51,531 bases of DNA from contig JARIEV010000008.1 of NCBI GenBank assembly GCA_031127225.1, positions 1 through 51,531 of the forward strand, in the 5' to 3' direction. Each line of letters opens with the position of its first letter. Position 1 is the stretch's first letter. Shown piece by piece: positions 18,362 through 28,240 of the stretch. Under the pieces are notes generated by a model. It had not been told where the DNA came from and ran no database searches. It saw only the letters and a list, made by a program, of their open reading frames with translations. A program made the position numbers and the translations under genes. The stretch is from Gemmatimonadota bacterium (lineage in GTDB: Bacteria; Gemmatimonadota; Gemmatimonadetes; Gemmatimonadales; Gemmatimonadaceae).

Positions 18362-19054
18362 CTACTTCACCACGATGTCCGCCGCCTGCCGTGGGGCCAC
18401 TTCGTAGCTGCTCTCGTACTGTGCCGACAGCCCCGTCACCTGAATGGTCTGGGCGGTAGTTAGCGCCCGCAACGTGCTCGTGGGCACGCCCGCAAACAGG
18501 TGCACGAAGATCTGCATCTCCCCCGAGCCGTCGTTCACGTACAGCTTGTATCCGTAGGGCGAGTCGTCCTGGAAGGTCTGCGTCACGCGTCCTGTGACCC
18601 GCACCAGCTTCCCTTCGGTGGCCTCGCCCACCGCGCCCGTGGTCACCACCTCGGGCGCCACCGTGCGCGTGCCGCTCAGCAGCTGCACCGACGCCGACTC
18701 GGCCGACAAAATGCGGAACTTCGCCTCGTCCGCCAGCGTGCCGGTCACGCGCACGTGCGCGCCCAGCGCAAACGCGAGACGCGTCGTGAGCTTCACGTAG
18801 ATCCCAGCGCTGTTGTCCTGCAGCGCAAATCCGGGGTTGCCCATCGCCGATTCGAAGGCGCCGGGCGCCACCGTGACGTAGCCCTCCACGGTGGCCTTCG
18901 TGCCGGCGGCCTGCGCGCGGGCCTGCGCCACCGTCGGTACCGAGGGATCATCACTGCACGCGGCCAGCCCACCAACGGCCGCCGCGACCGCGAGGGCCAG
19001 CATGCCGGTGCGGGCGCGCCGCGCCACGTGGCGCGCCGTGAACGCCGTGATCAT
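18362..19054 (-). CDS. OB-fold lipoprotein
   Basis: 230 residues. The signal ends GGLAACSD, a good lipobox, so it should be lipid-anchored. The mature part appears to hold two OB-fold-like repeats: ATVEGYVTVAPGAFESAMGN with GFALQDNSAGIYVKL, and KLVRVTGRVTQTFQDDSPYG with YVNDGSGEMQIFVHL. This resembles DUF5689-type and nuclease-associated OB domains; ligand unknown. The ATG at 19054 follows the TGA of the ABC ATPase gene after 2 bp, so it is in the same operon. Placed between an uptake transporter and the double-glycine peptide, it could be an envelope accessory or immunity protein, but nothing in the sequence shows this. Confidence 0.75.
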   Translation of the reverse strand: MITAFTARHVARRARTGMLALAVAAAVGGLAACSDDPSVPTVAQARAQAAGTKATVEGYVTVAPGAFESAMGNPGFALQDNSAGIYVKLTTRLAFALGAHVRVTGTLADEAKFRILSAESASVQLLSGTRTVAPEVVTTGAVGEATEGKLVRVTGRVTQTFQDDSPYGYKLYVNDGSGEMQIFVHLFAGVPTSTLRALTTAQTIQVTGLSAQYESSYEVAPRQAADIVVK

Positions 19055-19056
19055 GG

Positions 19057-20148
19057 TCAGCTCGTCCGCAGCCGCATCGTGAGGCGGTTCAGGGTGTCTT
19101 TCCGTTCGTACTCCAGCGCATCCGTCATGCCGCGCAGCAGCACGACGCCCAGATCGTCGGGGGCGTCCTCGTTCTCCAGCGGATTGAAGGGCCCACCATG
19201 CCCTTCCCACACCAGCTCCAGCGTCTCCTCGGTTTCCGAGTAGCCGATGGACAGATCGACCGGCGCCGATGACAGGTGCGGCACGTACAGCTGCAGCGCC
19301 TCCTCCACCACCAGCAGCAGCCGCTCGCGCGTCGTGCGCGGCAGGATGTGCTTGTCGCAGAAGGCGATGATCTCCGCGTTCATCGCGTACAGATCGTAGT
19401 CGGGCGACGTGAAGCGCTGCGTGTAGCTGCGGATGCGGTGAATGAACGCGCGCGTCTTCTCGCGGGTGGGGTGGTCGAAGATCTGCGCCGGCGGCCCCTG
19501 CTCGTAGATCACCCCTTCGTCCATGTACATCACGCGCGACGACACGTTGCGGGCAAATTCCATCTCGTGCGTCACGATGATCATCGTCATCCCGTCGCGC
19601 GCCAGACTGCGGATCACCGCCAGCACTTCGCTCACCGTGGTCGGGTCGAGCGCCGAGGTGGGCTCGTCGAAGAGGATCACTTCGGGCTCCATCGCGAGGC
19701 AGCGCGCAATCGCGACGCGCTGCTTCTGCCCCCCCGACAGTTCGTCGGGGAGATGATCCGCCTTCTCGCCCAGCCCCACCACGCGCAGCAGGTCGCGCGC
19801 CTTCGCCTCGGCCTCCTGCGGCGACTTCCCCAGCAGCCGCATTGGGCCGAGCGTGAGATTCTCCAGGCAGGTGAGATGCGAGAACAGGTTGAACCCCTGG
19901 AACACCATGTTCATGCGCTGCCGGATTTTTGGCACGTCGACGTCGGCGCCCAGCACGTTCGTGCCGTCAAACCAGATGGCGCCGCTGGTGGGCTGCTCCA
20001 GCAGGTTGAGACAGCGCAGGAACGTGCTCTTGCCGGTGCCCGAGGGGCCGATGATCGAAATCACCTCGCCCTTTTGAATGTCGCAGGAGATGTCCTTCAG
20101 CACGGCCACGGTGCCGAACTGTTTCGCGAGCCGTTCGACACGGATCAT
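19057..20148 (-). CDS. Polar amino-acid ABC transporter ATPase fused to an RsbW-like domain
   Basis: 363 residues; GlnQ-type ATPases are about 245. Residues 1-245 are a full ATPase: [12 protein letters not shown] (Walker A), [14 protein letters not shown] (Q-loop), [15 protein letters not shown] (signature), [13 protein letters not shown] (Walker B) and VTHEMEFA (H-loop). From about 250 a second domain resembles anti-sigma HATPase proteins: [16 protein letters not shown] (N-box position, but the usual Asn is absent), [15 protein letters not shown] (G1-like) and [18 protein letters not shown] (G2-like). ATG overlaps the permease stop as ATGA. It powers import through the neighbouring permease; the extra domain may link uptake to a partner switch. 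It probably does not bind ATP in the normal GHKL way. Confidence 0.9.
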   Translation of the reverse strand: MIRVERLAKQFGTVAVLKDISCDIQKGEVISIIGPSGTGKSTFLRCLNLLEQPTSGAIWFDGTNVLGADVDVPKIRQRMNMVFQGFNLFSHLTCLENLTLGPMRLLGKSPQEAEAKARDLLRVVGLGEKADHLPDELSGGQKQRVAIARCLAMEPEVILFDEPTSALDPTTVSEVLAVIRSLARDGMTMIIVTHEMEFARNVSSRVMYMDEGVIYEQGPPAQIFDHPTREKTRAFIHRIRSYTQRFTSPDYDLYAMNAEIIAFCDKHILPRTTRERLLLVVEEALQLYVPHLSSAPVDLSIGYSETEETLELVWEGHGGPFNPLENEDAPDDLGVVLLRGMTDALEYERKDTLNRLTMRLRTS

Positions 20149-21749
20149 GCGGTGCTCCGCGCCTGACGGCGCTGCCGGGGATCAGTCCGACGCTCGAGGG
20201 CATCGAGCGCCCGCGTGAGGACCCACGCGATGAGGAAATACAGGATGGCGACCAGCACCAGCGGAAAGAAAGCGTCGAAAGTGCGGCTGCGGATGATGTC
20301 ACTGGCCTTGGTGAGGTCCTGCACCGCAATGTAGCCCACGATCGAGGTCATTTTCACCAACGAAATGAACTCGCCCTTGTACACCGGCAGCACCCGCTGC
20401 ACCGTCTGCGGCAGCACAATGTGCGTGAACGTGGCGACCTTCGTGAAGCCCATGGAGAGGCCGGCTTCCGTCTGGCCGCGGTCGATCCCCTCGATCCCCG
20501 TGCGGAAGATCTCCGCCACATAGGCCGCGAAGTTCATACCGAAGGCCAGCACCGCCACCACGACCGGACTGATGTTCACCGAGGCGAACACCACGTAGAA
20601 CACCAGCATGAGCAGCACCACCACCGGTGTGCCGCGCAGCACCGCGATGTAGCCCATCGCCACGCGCGACAGCAACCGGTGCTCGGACATGCGCAGCGCG
20701 CACACCAGCGCGCCCAGCAGTGTGCCGAACAGCGTGGACAACAGTGCAATCAGCACCGTGGTCTGCAAGCCGTCCAGCAGCAGCAGATAGCGCTGTTCCT
20801 GAATCAGATTGGACTGGATGCTGGCGCCGATGCCCTCGAGCCACGACGGCGCCGCCGCGTTGTTCGCGTCGAGGCCGAGCGCGCCGGTGGCACCACCCGG
20901 CTTGCTCACCATCATGCGTTGCGCATTTTCGTAGTACGTCGTGGAGAAGGCCACCCGCTTCCGACGCTCGGGCGTGTCGGACATGCCGGTCACCACCATA
21001 TCGATTTTCCCCGACTGGAGCGCGGGGATGAGCGCCATGAATTTTGAGTTGGCGAAGACCACTGGGCGATGCAGCAGCGCCCCGAGACGCCGCGCCAGTT
21101 CGCCGTCATGTCCGGTAATGCGTCCGTCGCCGTCTACGAAACTGAATGGTTCGCGCGTGGCCGACACGCCGATCGTGAGCGGCTCTCCCGTGGGGGAGGG
21201 CGGAATGTCCGGTTCGTTGTACGGACTCAGGTCGGGTTTGAACCAGCGCGTCTTCATCGCACTCAGCGTGCCGTCCCGCCGCAGCGAGTCGAGGGCGACG
21301 TTCACCGCTGCCAGCAGCGCCGTGTCGCCCGGACGCACCGCCACGGCGGTGTTTTCGGCGGTGAGCGGTTCGGCCACCAGCGTCAGATCCAGGTTTTTCT
21401 TCGTGACCTGCAAGGCGCCCGGAAAGGCCGTGACCACCGCATCGAGCTGTCCGGCGCGGATCGCGGCCACGGCGTCCATGACGTCGTCGAACGTCTTGAT
21501 GTCGGCCTTCGGAAAGCGCTCCAGGACGATCTGTTCGCCGCTCGAGCCGGCCATCACGCCGATGCGCGCCGTGGCGGCGTCGTCGAGAGTGGTGATCGGG
21601 GCGTCCGTGCGTTGGCAGCCGGCGGCCGCGAGCGCCAGCAGGCCGCTCATCACGCCGCCCATCAGGCGTACGAACCGTCCCGCCCGCGTCGCCCGTCGTC
21701 GCGCGGCATCCTGTCGGCCCATCACGGGCTCGCGCATGAACGTCTCCAT
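20145..21749 (-). CDS. Polar amino-acid ABC transporter, substrate-binding domains fused to permease
   Basis: About 534 residues. A lipoprotein signal ends [12 protein letters not shown] (Cys45 from this start). Two tandem type-II substrate-binding-like regions follow: a first one ([18 protein letters not shown], residues ~50-170) lacking a clear lobe repeat, and a second ([21 protein letters not shown] with [13 protein letters not shown], ~190-300). The C-terminal permease (~310-520) has [20 protein letters not shown] and the EAA-like loop [20 protein letters not shown]. The ATG at 21749 with TGAGG upstream is preferred over GTG 21791; a Met nearer the signal (21722) is possible. Stop overlaps the ATPase start. 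Imports a polar amino acid or analogue; substrate not predictable. Confidence 0.85.
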   Translation of the reverse strand: METFMREPVMGRQDAARRRATRAGRFVRLMGGVMSGLLALAAAGCQRTDAPITTLDDAATARIGVMAGSSGEQIVLERFPKADIKTFDDVMDAVAAIRAGQLDAVVTAFPGALQVTKKNLDLTLVAEPLTAENTAVAVRPGDTALLAAVNVALDSLRRDGTLSAMKTRWFKPDLSPYNEPDIPPSPTGEPLTIGVSATREPFSFVDGDGRITGHDGELARRLGALLHRPVVFANSKFMALIPALQSGKIDMVVTGMSDTPERRKRVAFSTTYYENAQRMMVSKPGGATGALGLDANNAAAPSWLEGIGASIQSNLIQEQRYLLLLDGLQTTVLIALLSTLFGTLLGALVCALRMSEHRLLSRVAMGYIAVLRGTPVVVLLMLVFYVVFASVNISPVVVAVLAFGMNFAAYVAEIFRTGIEGIDRGQTEAGLSMGFTKVATFTHIVLPQTVQRVLPVYKGEFISLVKMTSIVGYIAVQDLTKASDIIRSRTFDAFFPLVLVAILYFLIAWVLTRALDALERRTDPRQRRQARSTA

Positions 21750-21859
21750 CGCCTCAGGGGTCGGATGCGCAGCCTGCACCGGAATCACCACGCGCCCGAC
21801 GGGTACATCGAACCATCGCCGGCGCGATCACGCCGGACGACCACGACGCCAACAGACCG

Positions 21860-24826
21860 CTACACCAGCTGACGGCGCACGAGATCGCGGAATACGCCGT
21901 CTTCCGCCATCAACGCCGCGTACGTGCCGGACTGCACGATCCGTCCGGCCACCATCACGTGAATCCGGTCGGCATTGATCACGGTGCTGAGCCGGTGCGC
22001 GATCACCACCCGTGTGGCCTGCAACCGGTCGAGACTCGCGCTCACCACCGCTTGCGTCGCGTTGTCCAGCGCACTCGTGGCTTCGTCGAAAAAGAGCACC
22101 CGCGGCCCCTGCGCCAGCGCCCGCGCGATCAGCAACCGCTGTCGCTGGCCGCCGGAGAAGGTGCCGCCCCCTTCGCTGATCATGGTGTGCATCCCCATGG
22201 GCATCAGCGTGATGTCCTCCTCCAGCGCCGCGCGCCGCGCCGCGTCCCACGCATCATCGATGGTGAGCAGCGTGCTCCCCACGATGTTCCGGTAGATATC
22301 CCCCGGCATGATCTTGCTGTGCTGCAGCACCACGCCCAGCTGCCGCCGCACGGCGGAGACATCCAGCGCGGCCAGATTCTGCCCGTCGTACTGCACCGTC
22401 CCGCGCTCGGGCGTTTCGAAGCCCAGCAGCAGGCGCAACAACGTGGACTTCCCCGACCCCGACGGCCCCACGACCGCCACGAATTCCCCCGCGCGCACCT
22501 CGAGCGACACGTCATCGAGCACGGGCGGCCCCGAGGGGTCGTAGCGGAACGTGACGCGGCTCAGCGCAATGTCCCCCGACAGCTCGCCGGGATCCTGCTG
22601 GTTGGCCGCGACTTCGGGGATGGCCTCGAGGATGGGACGGACGCGCTGATACAGCGGCTGCACACCCAGCACGGTCATCGCCGTGCTCCCGAGCGAGATG
22701 GCCGCCATCAGCACCTGCGTGAACGCCGCGTTGAACGCCAGAAACGTGCCCGTGGACATCCCGCCGTCACCCGTGGACGACGCCACGCCGCCGAACACGG
22801 CCACCACGGCCAGCACCGGGAGCGCCCCCTGGAAGGTGGTCAGCAGATTCGTGGCCAGCCGCGCCTCGTACGACACCCGCCGCTTCTCGCTGAACGTGGA
22901 CGCCCACACGCCAAACGCGTACCCCTCGGCCCCCGCCACCCGCAGCTTCGAAATACCGGTCAGCAACTCGAGCACCACGCCGGCCAGCTTCCCCTCCAGC
23001 CGCTGCTCCACGCGCGAGCGCTGCAGCTGGCGGTACCCCACCGCCACCGTGACACCCGTCGTGAGGGCCAACACCCCCATCGCCAGCAGCGACAACCGTG
23101 GGTCGTAGTACACCAGCAGCCCCACGCTCGGCAGCGCCGTGAGCGCCGTGAACACGGCCCCCGTGACCGCCCCCGACAGCACCTGACGGATGTTCGAGAA
23201 CGCCATCGTGCGGGTGCCCAGATCGCCCGACGAGAATTGCCGGAAAAACGATGCCGGCAACCGGAGAATCCGGTCCATCACCGCCGCGTTCATCGTCGCG
23301 TCCAGCCGGTTCTCCACCCGCAGCATGGCCAGCGACCGGGTCACGGTGAACAACGCCGCGGCGATCGACGCCACCGCCAGGCCGAGCCCGAGCTGCATCA
23401 GCGCCCCACGCTGCGCCTGCGGCACGAGCGTGTCAAAAATCAGCCCGGTGGCCATCGGCATGACCACCGCCAGCGCACCACCCAGCAGCGCCATCAGCAA
23501 CACGCGCCGGAGATCGGGACCGCAGTCGCGCAACCCGAGCGCCAGCAAGCGGGCACCCGTGACCGCCTGGGCGGCCATGCTGGGGTAAAACATCGTCGCA
23601 CCGGGCGCGATGGTGGACGCCGCCGTCGGCGTGATGGGGGTCGTGGTGCCCGCCGTCGGGTCGTACAGGCTGTAGCTGGCGTGCGACGTGGGGAGCAGCG
23701 CCACCGGCAAGCCGCTCTCGCGCCGGAACCCCAGCAGCGCCCCCTGATCGGTTCGCCACCACCCGTCGGTGAGCTGCACCGGCCGGGTGCGGGTCTGTGA
23801 GGCCTTGGCAATTTCCACCAACGGGTTGGCGGCGCGCGCGCGCGCATCGTCGGTGCGCTTGGGTGGCACACGCATCGTGATGCCCATGACGCGGCCCACG
23901 GCCGCGCAGGCCAGAAACAGCGGATCGTCGCTGGCCTCGGCCGGCGCTGACGCTGCCGGGCTCCCACCCAACACCGCGGTGAGCTGCGCGAGCGCCGCCT
24001 GCTGCGTGCGCAGACGGCGCGCCGCCTTCTCCGTGAGCCGGTTGTATTCGTCCACGGCCACCAGCGACGTGTTGAACAGCTCGCACGACAGCACCAAACT
24101 GTGCAGCGTCAGGAGCGCCGGCCACACGGACGCCTCGCGCAGCGCCGTCTCGGTGTCCACGGCGTCCACGGCCGAGTCCTGCAAGAGTTGCAGCCACGTG
24201 TCAGGCGTAATGGGCACGCGCGACGGCACCCCTCCCGCCTCACTGCCGGCCGTGTCCGCGCTGGTCGCCTCCATGTCGATGAACAGCGCGGCACCGGCGG
24301 TCTGGCGCAGCCAGGCCACGCCGCGCGCCGGCCGCACCCGTTGCCCCTGCCCCACCGCCCCCGTGGTACCTGGCATGACCAACACGTCGGCCCGCGGCTT
24401 GGGCGTGATGTGACGCGTGACGCCCGACGACACGCCCGCCACCCACCGGTCGATCCCCGCCACCACCTCCGCCATCGCCGCCGCGTCATCGGCCGGATCG
24501 GCCGTCGACGCCACGGCGGCGCGCAGCGCGTCGAGGGGCACCTCCACCACCTCCGTGCCCACCACGCCCGAGGCCAGCAGGGCGAGACCGAAGTCGGTGT
24601 CCATGCCGAACAGCAGATCGCCGGCCCGCGCGCTCAGAAAGTGATGGCGAATCCCGCGTTGCGACGCGTCACCCGTGCGCACGAGGAACAGTTCGAGCTG
24701 GCCGGTGCGCACCAGCCACACGCGTGCCGCGCCGTCCAGCAGGAACGGGGCGTTCCCCGCCACCGCGCGCGGGGTGCCGGTCTCGAACAGGGCGCGCAGC
24801 CGCGCCGACGTGAACGCGGGCGTCAA
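21860..24826 (-). CDS. NHLM-type bacteriocin ABC transporter, ATP-binding/permease protein (second ABC)
   Basis: 988 residues, the large partner of NHLM exporters. The first ~300 residues are a cyclic-nucleotide-binding-like region (VWLVRTGQLELFLVRTGD) and linker, then a transmembrane ABC domain (~420-700) and a C-terminal ATPase with GPSGSGKSTLLRLLLGFE, FSGGQRQRLLIARAL, VLFFDEATSALDNAT and VIAHRLSTV. It lacks a C39 cysteine protease domain. The start is a TTG at 24826 overlapping the peptidase/ABC stop as TTGA; conserved sequence begins soon after, so a later start would cut the domain. It probably forms a heterodimer with the product of the preceding gene. The next gene downstream is 110 bp away. 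Confidence 0.92.
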   Translation of the reverse strand: MTPAFTSARLRALFETGTPRAVAGNAPFLLDGAARVWLVRTGQLELFLVRTGDASQRGIRHHFLSARAGDLLFGMDTDFGLALLASGVVGTEVVEVPLDALRAAVASTADPADDAAAMAEVVAGIDRWVAGVSSGVTRHITPKPRADVLVMPGTTGAVGQGQRVRPARGVAWLRQTAGAALFIDMEATSADTAGSEAGGVPSRVPITPDTWLQLLQDSAVDAVDTETALREASVWPALLTLHSLVLSCELFNTSLVAVDEYNRLTEKAARRLRTQQAALAQLTAVLGGSPAASAPAEASDDPLFLACAAVGRVMGITMRVPPKRTDDARARAANPLVEIAKASQTRTRPVQLTDGWWRTDQGALLGFRRESGLPVALLPTSHASYSLYDPTAGTTTPITPTAASTIAPGATMFYPSMAAQAVTGARLLALGLRDCGPDLRRVLLMALLGGALAVVMPMATGLIFDTLVPQAQRGALMQLGLGLAVASIAAALFTVTRSLAMLRVENRLDATMNAAVMDRILRLPASFFRQFSSGDLGTRTMAFSNIRQVLSGAVTGAVFTALTALPSVGLLVYYDPRLSLLAMGVLALTTGVTVAVGYRQLQRSRVEQRLEGKLAGVVLELLTGISKLRVAGAEGYAFGVWASTFSEKRRVSYEARLATNLLTTFQGALPVLAVVAVFGGVASSTGDGGMSTGTFLAFNAAFTQVLMAAISLGSTAMTVLGVQPLYQRVRPILEAIPEVAANQQDPGELSGDIALSRVTFRYDPSGPPVLDDVSLEVRAGEFVAVVGPSGSGKSTLLRLLLGFETPERGTVQYDGQNLAALDVSAVRRQLGVVLQHSKIMPGDIYRNIVGSTLLTIDDAWDAARRAALEEDITLMPMGMHTMISEGGGTFSGGQRQRLLIARALAQGPRVLFFDEATSALDNATQAVVSASLDRLQATRVVIAHRLSTVINADRIHVMVAGRIVQSGTYAALMAEDGVFRDLVRRQLV

Positions 24827-26994
24827 CTGGCGATCAACCGCGCGTAGGCGCCATCGAGCGCTTTCAGCTCATCGTGCGTGCCGCGCTGCACCACGACGCC
24901 GCGCTCGAGCACGATGATCTCGTCGCAATCGCGGATCGTGCTGAGCCGGTGCGCCACGATCAGACAGGTGCACCCGCGCCGGCGCAGGTTGTCGTCCACC
25001 CGCTTTTCCGTGGTGGCATCGAGCGCGCTCGTCGCTTCGTCGAGCACCACGATGGACGGATCGCCCACCAGCGCGCGCGCGATCTCCAGCCGCTGGCGCT
25101 GCCCGCCGCTGAAGTTGCGTCCCCCTTCGTCCACGCGCCCATCGTATCCGCCCGGCCGCGCGGCGATGTCCTCGTGAATGCACGCATCGTTGGCCGCCTG
25201 CACGATGCGCGCCTCGGCCAGCGTGCTGTCCCACATCGTGAGGTTGTCGCGCAGCGTACCGTCGAACAAAAAGATCTCCTGATCCACCAGCCCGATCGAA
25301 TCCGTCAGCACGCGGCGCGGAAAGGCACGGCGCGGCTGCCCGTCGAACAGCACCTCACCTGACCACGGCTCCTGCAGCCCGGTGACCAGACGCGCCACGG
25401 TGGACTTACCGCTGCCGGTGCCGCCCACGAGTGCCACGCGCTCACCGGGACGCACCGTGAGGCTGAAGTCCGTGATCAGCGGCGGCTCGAGGCGGCTGTA
25501 TCCGAAGGTCACGTTCCGCAGCTCGATCTCCCCCGACAGCTTCACCACCCGTGCCGCATCCGCCATCGTCCCCGCTTCGGCCTCGGGGGCCAACTGCGGA
25601 TCGATCGGGTACTGCATCACGTCGTCCAGCCGGTTCATGTCGGCTTCCAGCATCTGCACGGTGGCGCCGAGTCCCACCAGCTGCGTCACCGGCCCCATGA
25701 AGCTGGCCGTCAGGGTCTGAAACGCCATCAACGCGCCGATGGTAAGCACGCCATCCATCACGCGCAGCCCGCCGATCCACAAAATCGCGACCGTGGTGAG
25801 CGCCGACAGCACCGTGGGCACCGAATTCACGAGCAGCGATGGCACCGCAAGTTCACCGGTGCCCGTGACCACCTTCGCCTGAAAGCCCGCCCATCGCGTG
25901 AAGAAGTCCGACTCGTTGCCGCCGGCCTTCAACGTTTCGATGGACTGCAGCCCGTACATCGTGGTGCCCACGAGATTGCCCTGATCGGCCTGCAGCTTGC
26001 GGTTGCCGGCCGCCCGATGCTTCCCGACCAGGCGGAGCGCCACCACGTTCAGCACGGCGGCCACGAGCGCCACCAGCGCCAGCACGATGTCATACGAGAA
26101 CAACACCACCAGATAAAACACCGACGTAAGCAAACTCAGCGCCGTGGTGGCGAGCTGCCCCGACAGCACCCCCGCGATGCTGTCGTTCGTCGCCACGCGC
26201 GAACCGATGTCACCGCTTGAGCGCTGCGTGAAGAACGTCATCGGCGCGCGCAACACATGCCACAGGAATTGCCCCGACGAGGCCACCGACAGCTTGGTCT
26301 CGAAGCGCAGCAGATAGTGTTGCTGCAACCACGTGGCCGCGCTCGTGATCAGCATCGTGGCCACCATCACGAGCAGCAGCGGACGCACTAGCGTGGTGGA
26401 CTTGGCCACCAGCACGCCGTCGATGAACAGGCGCGTGAAGGTGGGCGACGCGAGCCCGGGGACCACCAGCAGGAGCCCCAGCAGCACCGAGAAGAGCAGC
26501 GCCGCGTGCGAGCCCTTCAGCCGGCGACCGAGGGCCGTGACGATAGAACGGGACTGCCCGCCGCGCTGGAAGCTGGCCGACGGGCGCAATTCGAGCACCA
26601 CGCCCGTGTAGGAACGATCGAACTCGTCGTCGCTCACCGTGCGTCGGCCGCCCGCGGGATCGCTCAGGTACACCACGCCCCGGCCAAACCCCTCCACCAC
26701 CAGGAAGTGATTGAACTTCCAGAAAATGATCAGCGGCCCCTGCATCTCGCGCAGCGCCGCGATCTCCTTACGCCACCCCTTCGCGTCCATCCCGTACGTG
26801 CGGGCGGCACGGATCACGTTGCTGGCCTTGCTGCCGTCGCGCGAGACGCCGCACGCGATACGCAGCTCCTCGAGCGGGACGATCCGGCCGTAGTACTCCA
26901 GCACGATGGCCAGCGAGGCGGCGCCGCACTCCACGGCCTCCATCTGGATGACCGTCGGCGTGACCACGCGGCGCGTGCGCAGGTTAAAGGCCAA
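24823..26994 (-). CDS. NHLM-type bacteriocin ABC transporter, C39 peptidase/permease
   Basis: 723 residues. The N-terminal C39 peptidase domain carries the catalytic Cys23 in MEAVECGAASLAIV, His96 in FWKFNHFLVVEG and Asp112 in YLSDPAGG; this triad cleaves leaders after Gly-Gly. Six transmembrane helices follow (~165-445), then the ATPase with VGGTGSGKSTVARLV, FSGGQRQRLEIARALVG, IVVLDEATSALD and IVAHRLSTI. It should process and export a double-glycine peptide; the 76-residue peptide at the end of the operon is the obvious candidate. The open frame starts at a TTG (26994) that overlaps the adaptor gene by 11 bp; a GTG at 26967 is an alternative and both retain Cys23. Confidence 0.94.
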   Translation of the reverse strand: MAFNLRTRRVVTPTVIQMEAVECGAASLAIVLEYYGRIVPLEELRIACGVSRDGSKASNVIRAARTYGMDAKGWRKEIAALREMQGPLIIFWKFNHFLVVEGFGRGVVYLSDPAGGRRTVSDDEFDRSYTGVVLELRPSASFQRGGQSRSIVTALGRRLKGSHAALLFSVLLGLLLVVPGLASPTFTRLFIDGVLVAKSTTLVRPLLLVMVATMLITSAATWLQQHYLLRFETKLSVASSGQFLWHVLRAPMTFFTQRSSGDIGSRVATNDSIAGVLSGQLATTALSLLTSVFYLVVLFSYDIVLALVALVAAVLNVVALRLVGKHRAAGNRKLQADQGNLVGTTMYGLQSIETLKAGGNESDFFTRWAGFQAKVVTGTGELAVPSLLVNSVPTVLSALTTVAILWIGGLRVMDGVLTIGALMAFQTLTASFMGPVTQLVGLGATVQMLEADMNRLDDVMQYPIDPQLAPEAEAGTMADAARVVKLSGEIELRNVTFGYSRLEPPLITDFSLTVRPGERVALVGGTGSGKSTVARLVTGLQEPWSGEVLFDGQPRRAFPRRVLTDSIGLVDQEIFLFDGTLRDNLTMWDSTLAEARIVQAANDACIHEDIAARPGGYDGRVDEGGRNFSGGQRQRLEIARALVGDPSIVVLDEATSALDATTEKRVDDNLRRRGCTCLIVAHRLSTIRDCDEIIVLERGVVVQRGTHDELKALDGAYARLIAS

Positions 26995-28240
26995 AGAGGC
27001 TCCGCACGAACGGCAGCACCAGCTCGATGGGGCGCTGCGTGCGCTCGGTGATCAGCGCCGTCGCCATCGTCCCGCTGAACAGTCCCACCGCCGGACCGGC
27101 GCCTGAGGTCCAGCGGTACCCGCTCACGGTGGCCGTATCCGGGGTAAGCGTCACGAACACTTCGAACGGCGTGCCCTTGGCCGACAGCGTCGTCACCAGC
27201 CCGTCGTTCTGCAGCACCCGCTTCATCCCCTTGGTCGTGGCCGGAAAGCTGGACACCGTACGCACCCGGCCGGTGATGTAGCCGAATTCCTCGGGCTTTA
27301 CCGTGACCGGCGCCAGGCGCACCGTCATACCGGGCAGCACCTTTTTGCCATCGGCCGCCGGCAGATAGATCAGCGCTTCCAGCGGACCCGCCACGGGCTC
27401 GAGGCTCAGCACCGACTCGCCGGCCGTCACGAGCTGCCCATCGGCCACGATGACTTCCACCACCCGGCCATCAGCGGGGCTCACGACCGCCGAGGCCGCG
27501 CGCACCCGCTGCACGAGACCGGCAACCGTGCGCTCCGCCTTCTCCGTGGTCAGGCGCGCCGTTGTCATCTCCTGCGCCGCCCGGTTCTGCCACGTCCCCT
27601 CGGCCAGGGCAATCTCTTTCAGCTTGGTCCGCGCCGTCTCCTGCCGCGCCTGTTCGGTGAGCGCCGCGCGGCGCGTGTCGAACAGCTTGTCTTCCAGCAG
27701 CAGGCGCTGCGCCAGCAACGTTTCTTCCGCCTTCACGCGCTCCGCGTACCACCGCGCCTGCTCCCCGGCCTCGGCGATCGTGCGCGTGGCCTCCTCACGC
27801 TGGCTCCGGAACAGCGTGGTCTGCTGTTCCACGTCCACCGCCTGAAACTGCGCCAGCGCGGCCTGCTGAAGGCGCGCCGCGGTGAGCTCCGCCCGGGCGT
27901 TCTCGAGTTCGACGAGGAGATCGGGCTGCGCGACGTTGCCCAGCACCTGCCCGCGCTGCACCAGATCACCCGCCGTGACCGTGAAGCCGGTGAGCCGCCC
28001 ACCTGACACCGATACGATCTGCGACACGCCGCCGGTGCGGAGCAGAATGCCTTCGCCGGTCACCTGCGTGGGAATTTCGCCAACCACCGACCAGAACAGC
28101 GCCATCACCACGATCGCCGCCAACGCGCCCAGCGCCAGCCACGCCCGCGGGCTCGTCACCCGCAGCGCCCGATCGAGTTCGTCGGGCGACGACAGTTGAT
28201 CGAGTGCGGCTTTCCGGAACAGCGACGATTGACCGCTCAC
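26984..28240 (-). CDS. NHLM-type HlyD-like secretion adaptor
   Basis: 418 residues. A short cytoplasmic N-terminus is followed by one membrane helix (WLALGALAAIVVMALFWSVV), a lipoyl/biotinyl-like half (GRLTGFTVTAGDLVQRGQVL) and a long coiled coil (~110-250, LENARAELTAARLQQAALAQ onward), then the matching beta half (ADGRVVEVIVADGQLVTAGE). This is the membrane-fusion protein layout used by peptide exporters; the size and position before the C39 transporter match the NHLM HlyD-like subunit. The start is GTG at 28240, overlapping the ATPase stop as GTGA. It should connect the two-ABC exporter to an outer-membrane channel; no TolC-like gene is present here. Confidence 0.93.
   Translation of the reverse strand: MSGQSSLFRKAALDQLSSPDELDRALRVTSPRAWLALGALAAIVVMALFWSVVGEIPTQVTGEGILLRTGGVSQIVSVSGGRLTGFTVTAGDLVQRGQVLGNVAQPDLLVELENARAELTAARLQQAALAQFQAVDVEQQTTLFRSQREEATRTIAEAGEQARWYAERVKAEETLLAQRLLLEDKLFDTRRAALTEQARQETARTKLKEIALAEGTWQNRAAQEMTTARLTTEKAERTVAGLVQRVRAASAVVSPADGRVVEVIVADGQLVTAGESVLSLEPVAGPLEALIYLPAADGKKVLPGMTVRLAPVTVKPEEFGYITGRVRTVSSFPATTKGMKRVLQNDGLVTTLSAKGTPFEVFVTLTPDTATVSGYRWTSGAGPAVGLFSGTMATALITERTQRPIELVLPFVRSLFGL

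Noticed and set aside
21959-23800. 613-codon plus-strand open frame opposite the NHLM ABC gene
   Set aside because: Arg/His/Gln-rich shadow; the minus-strand ABC ATPase motifs are clear.
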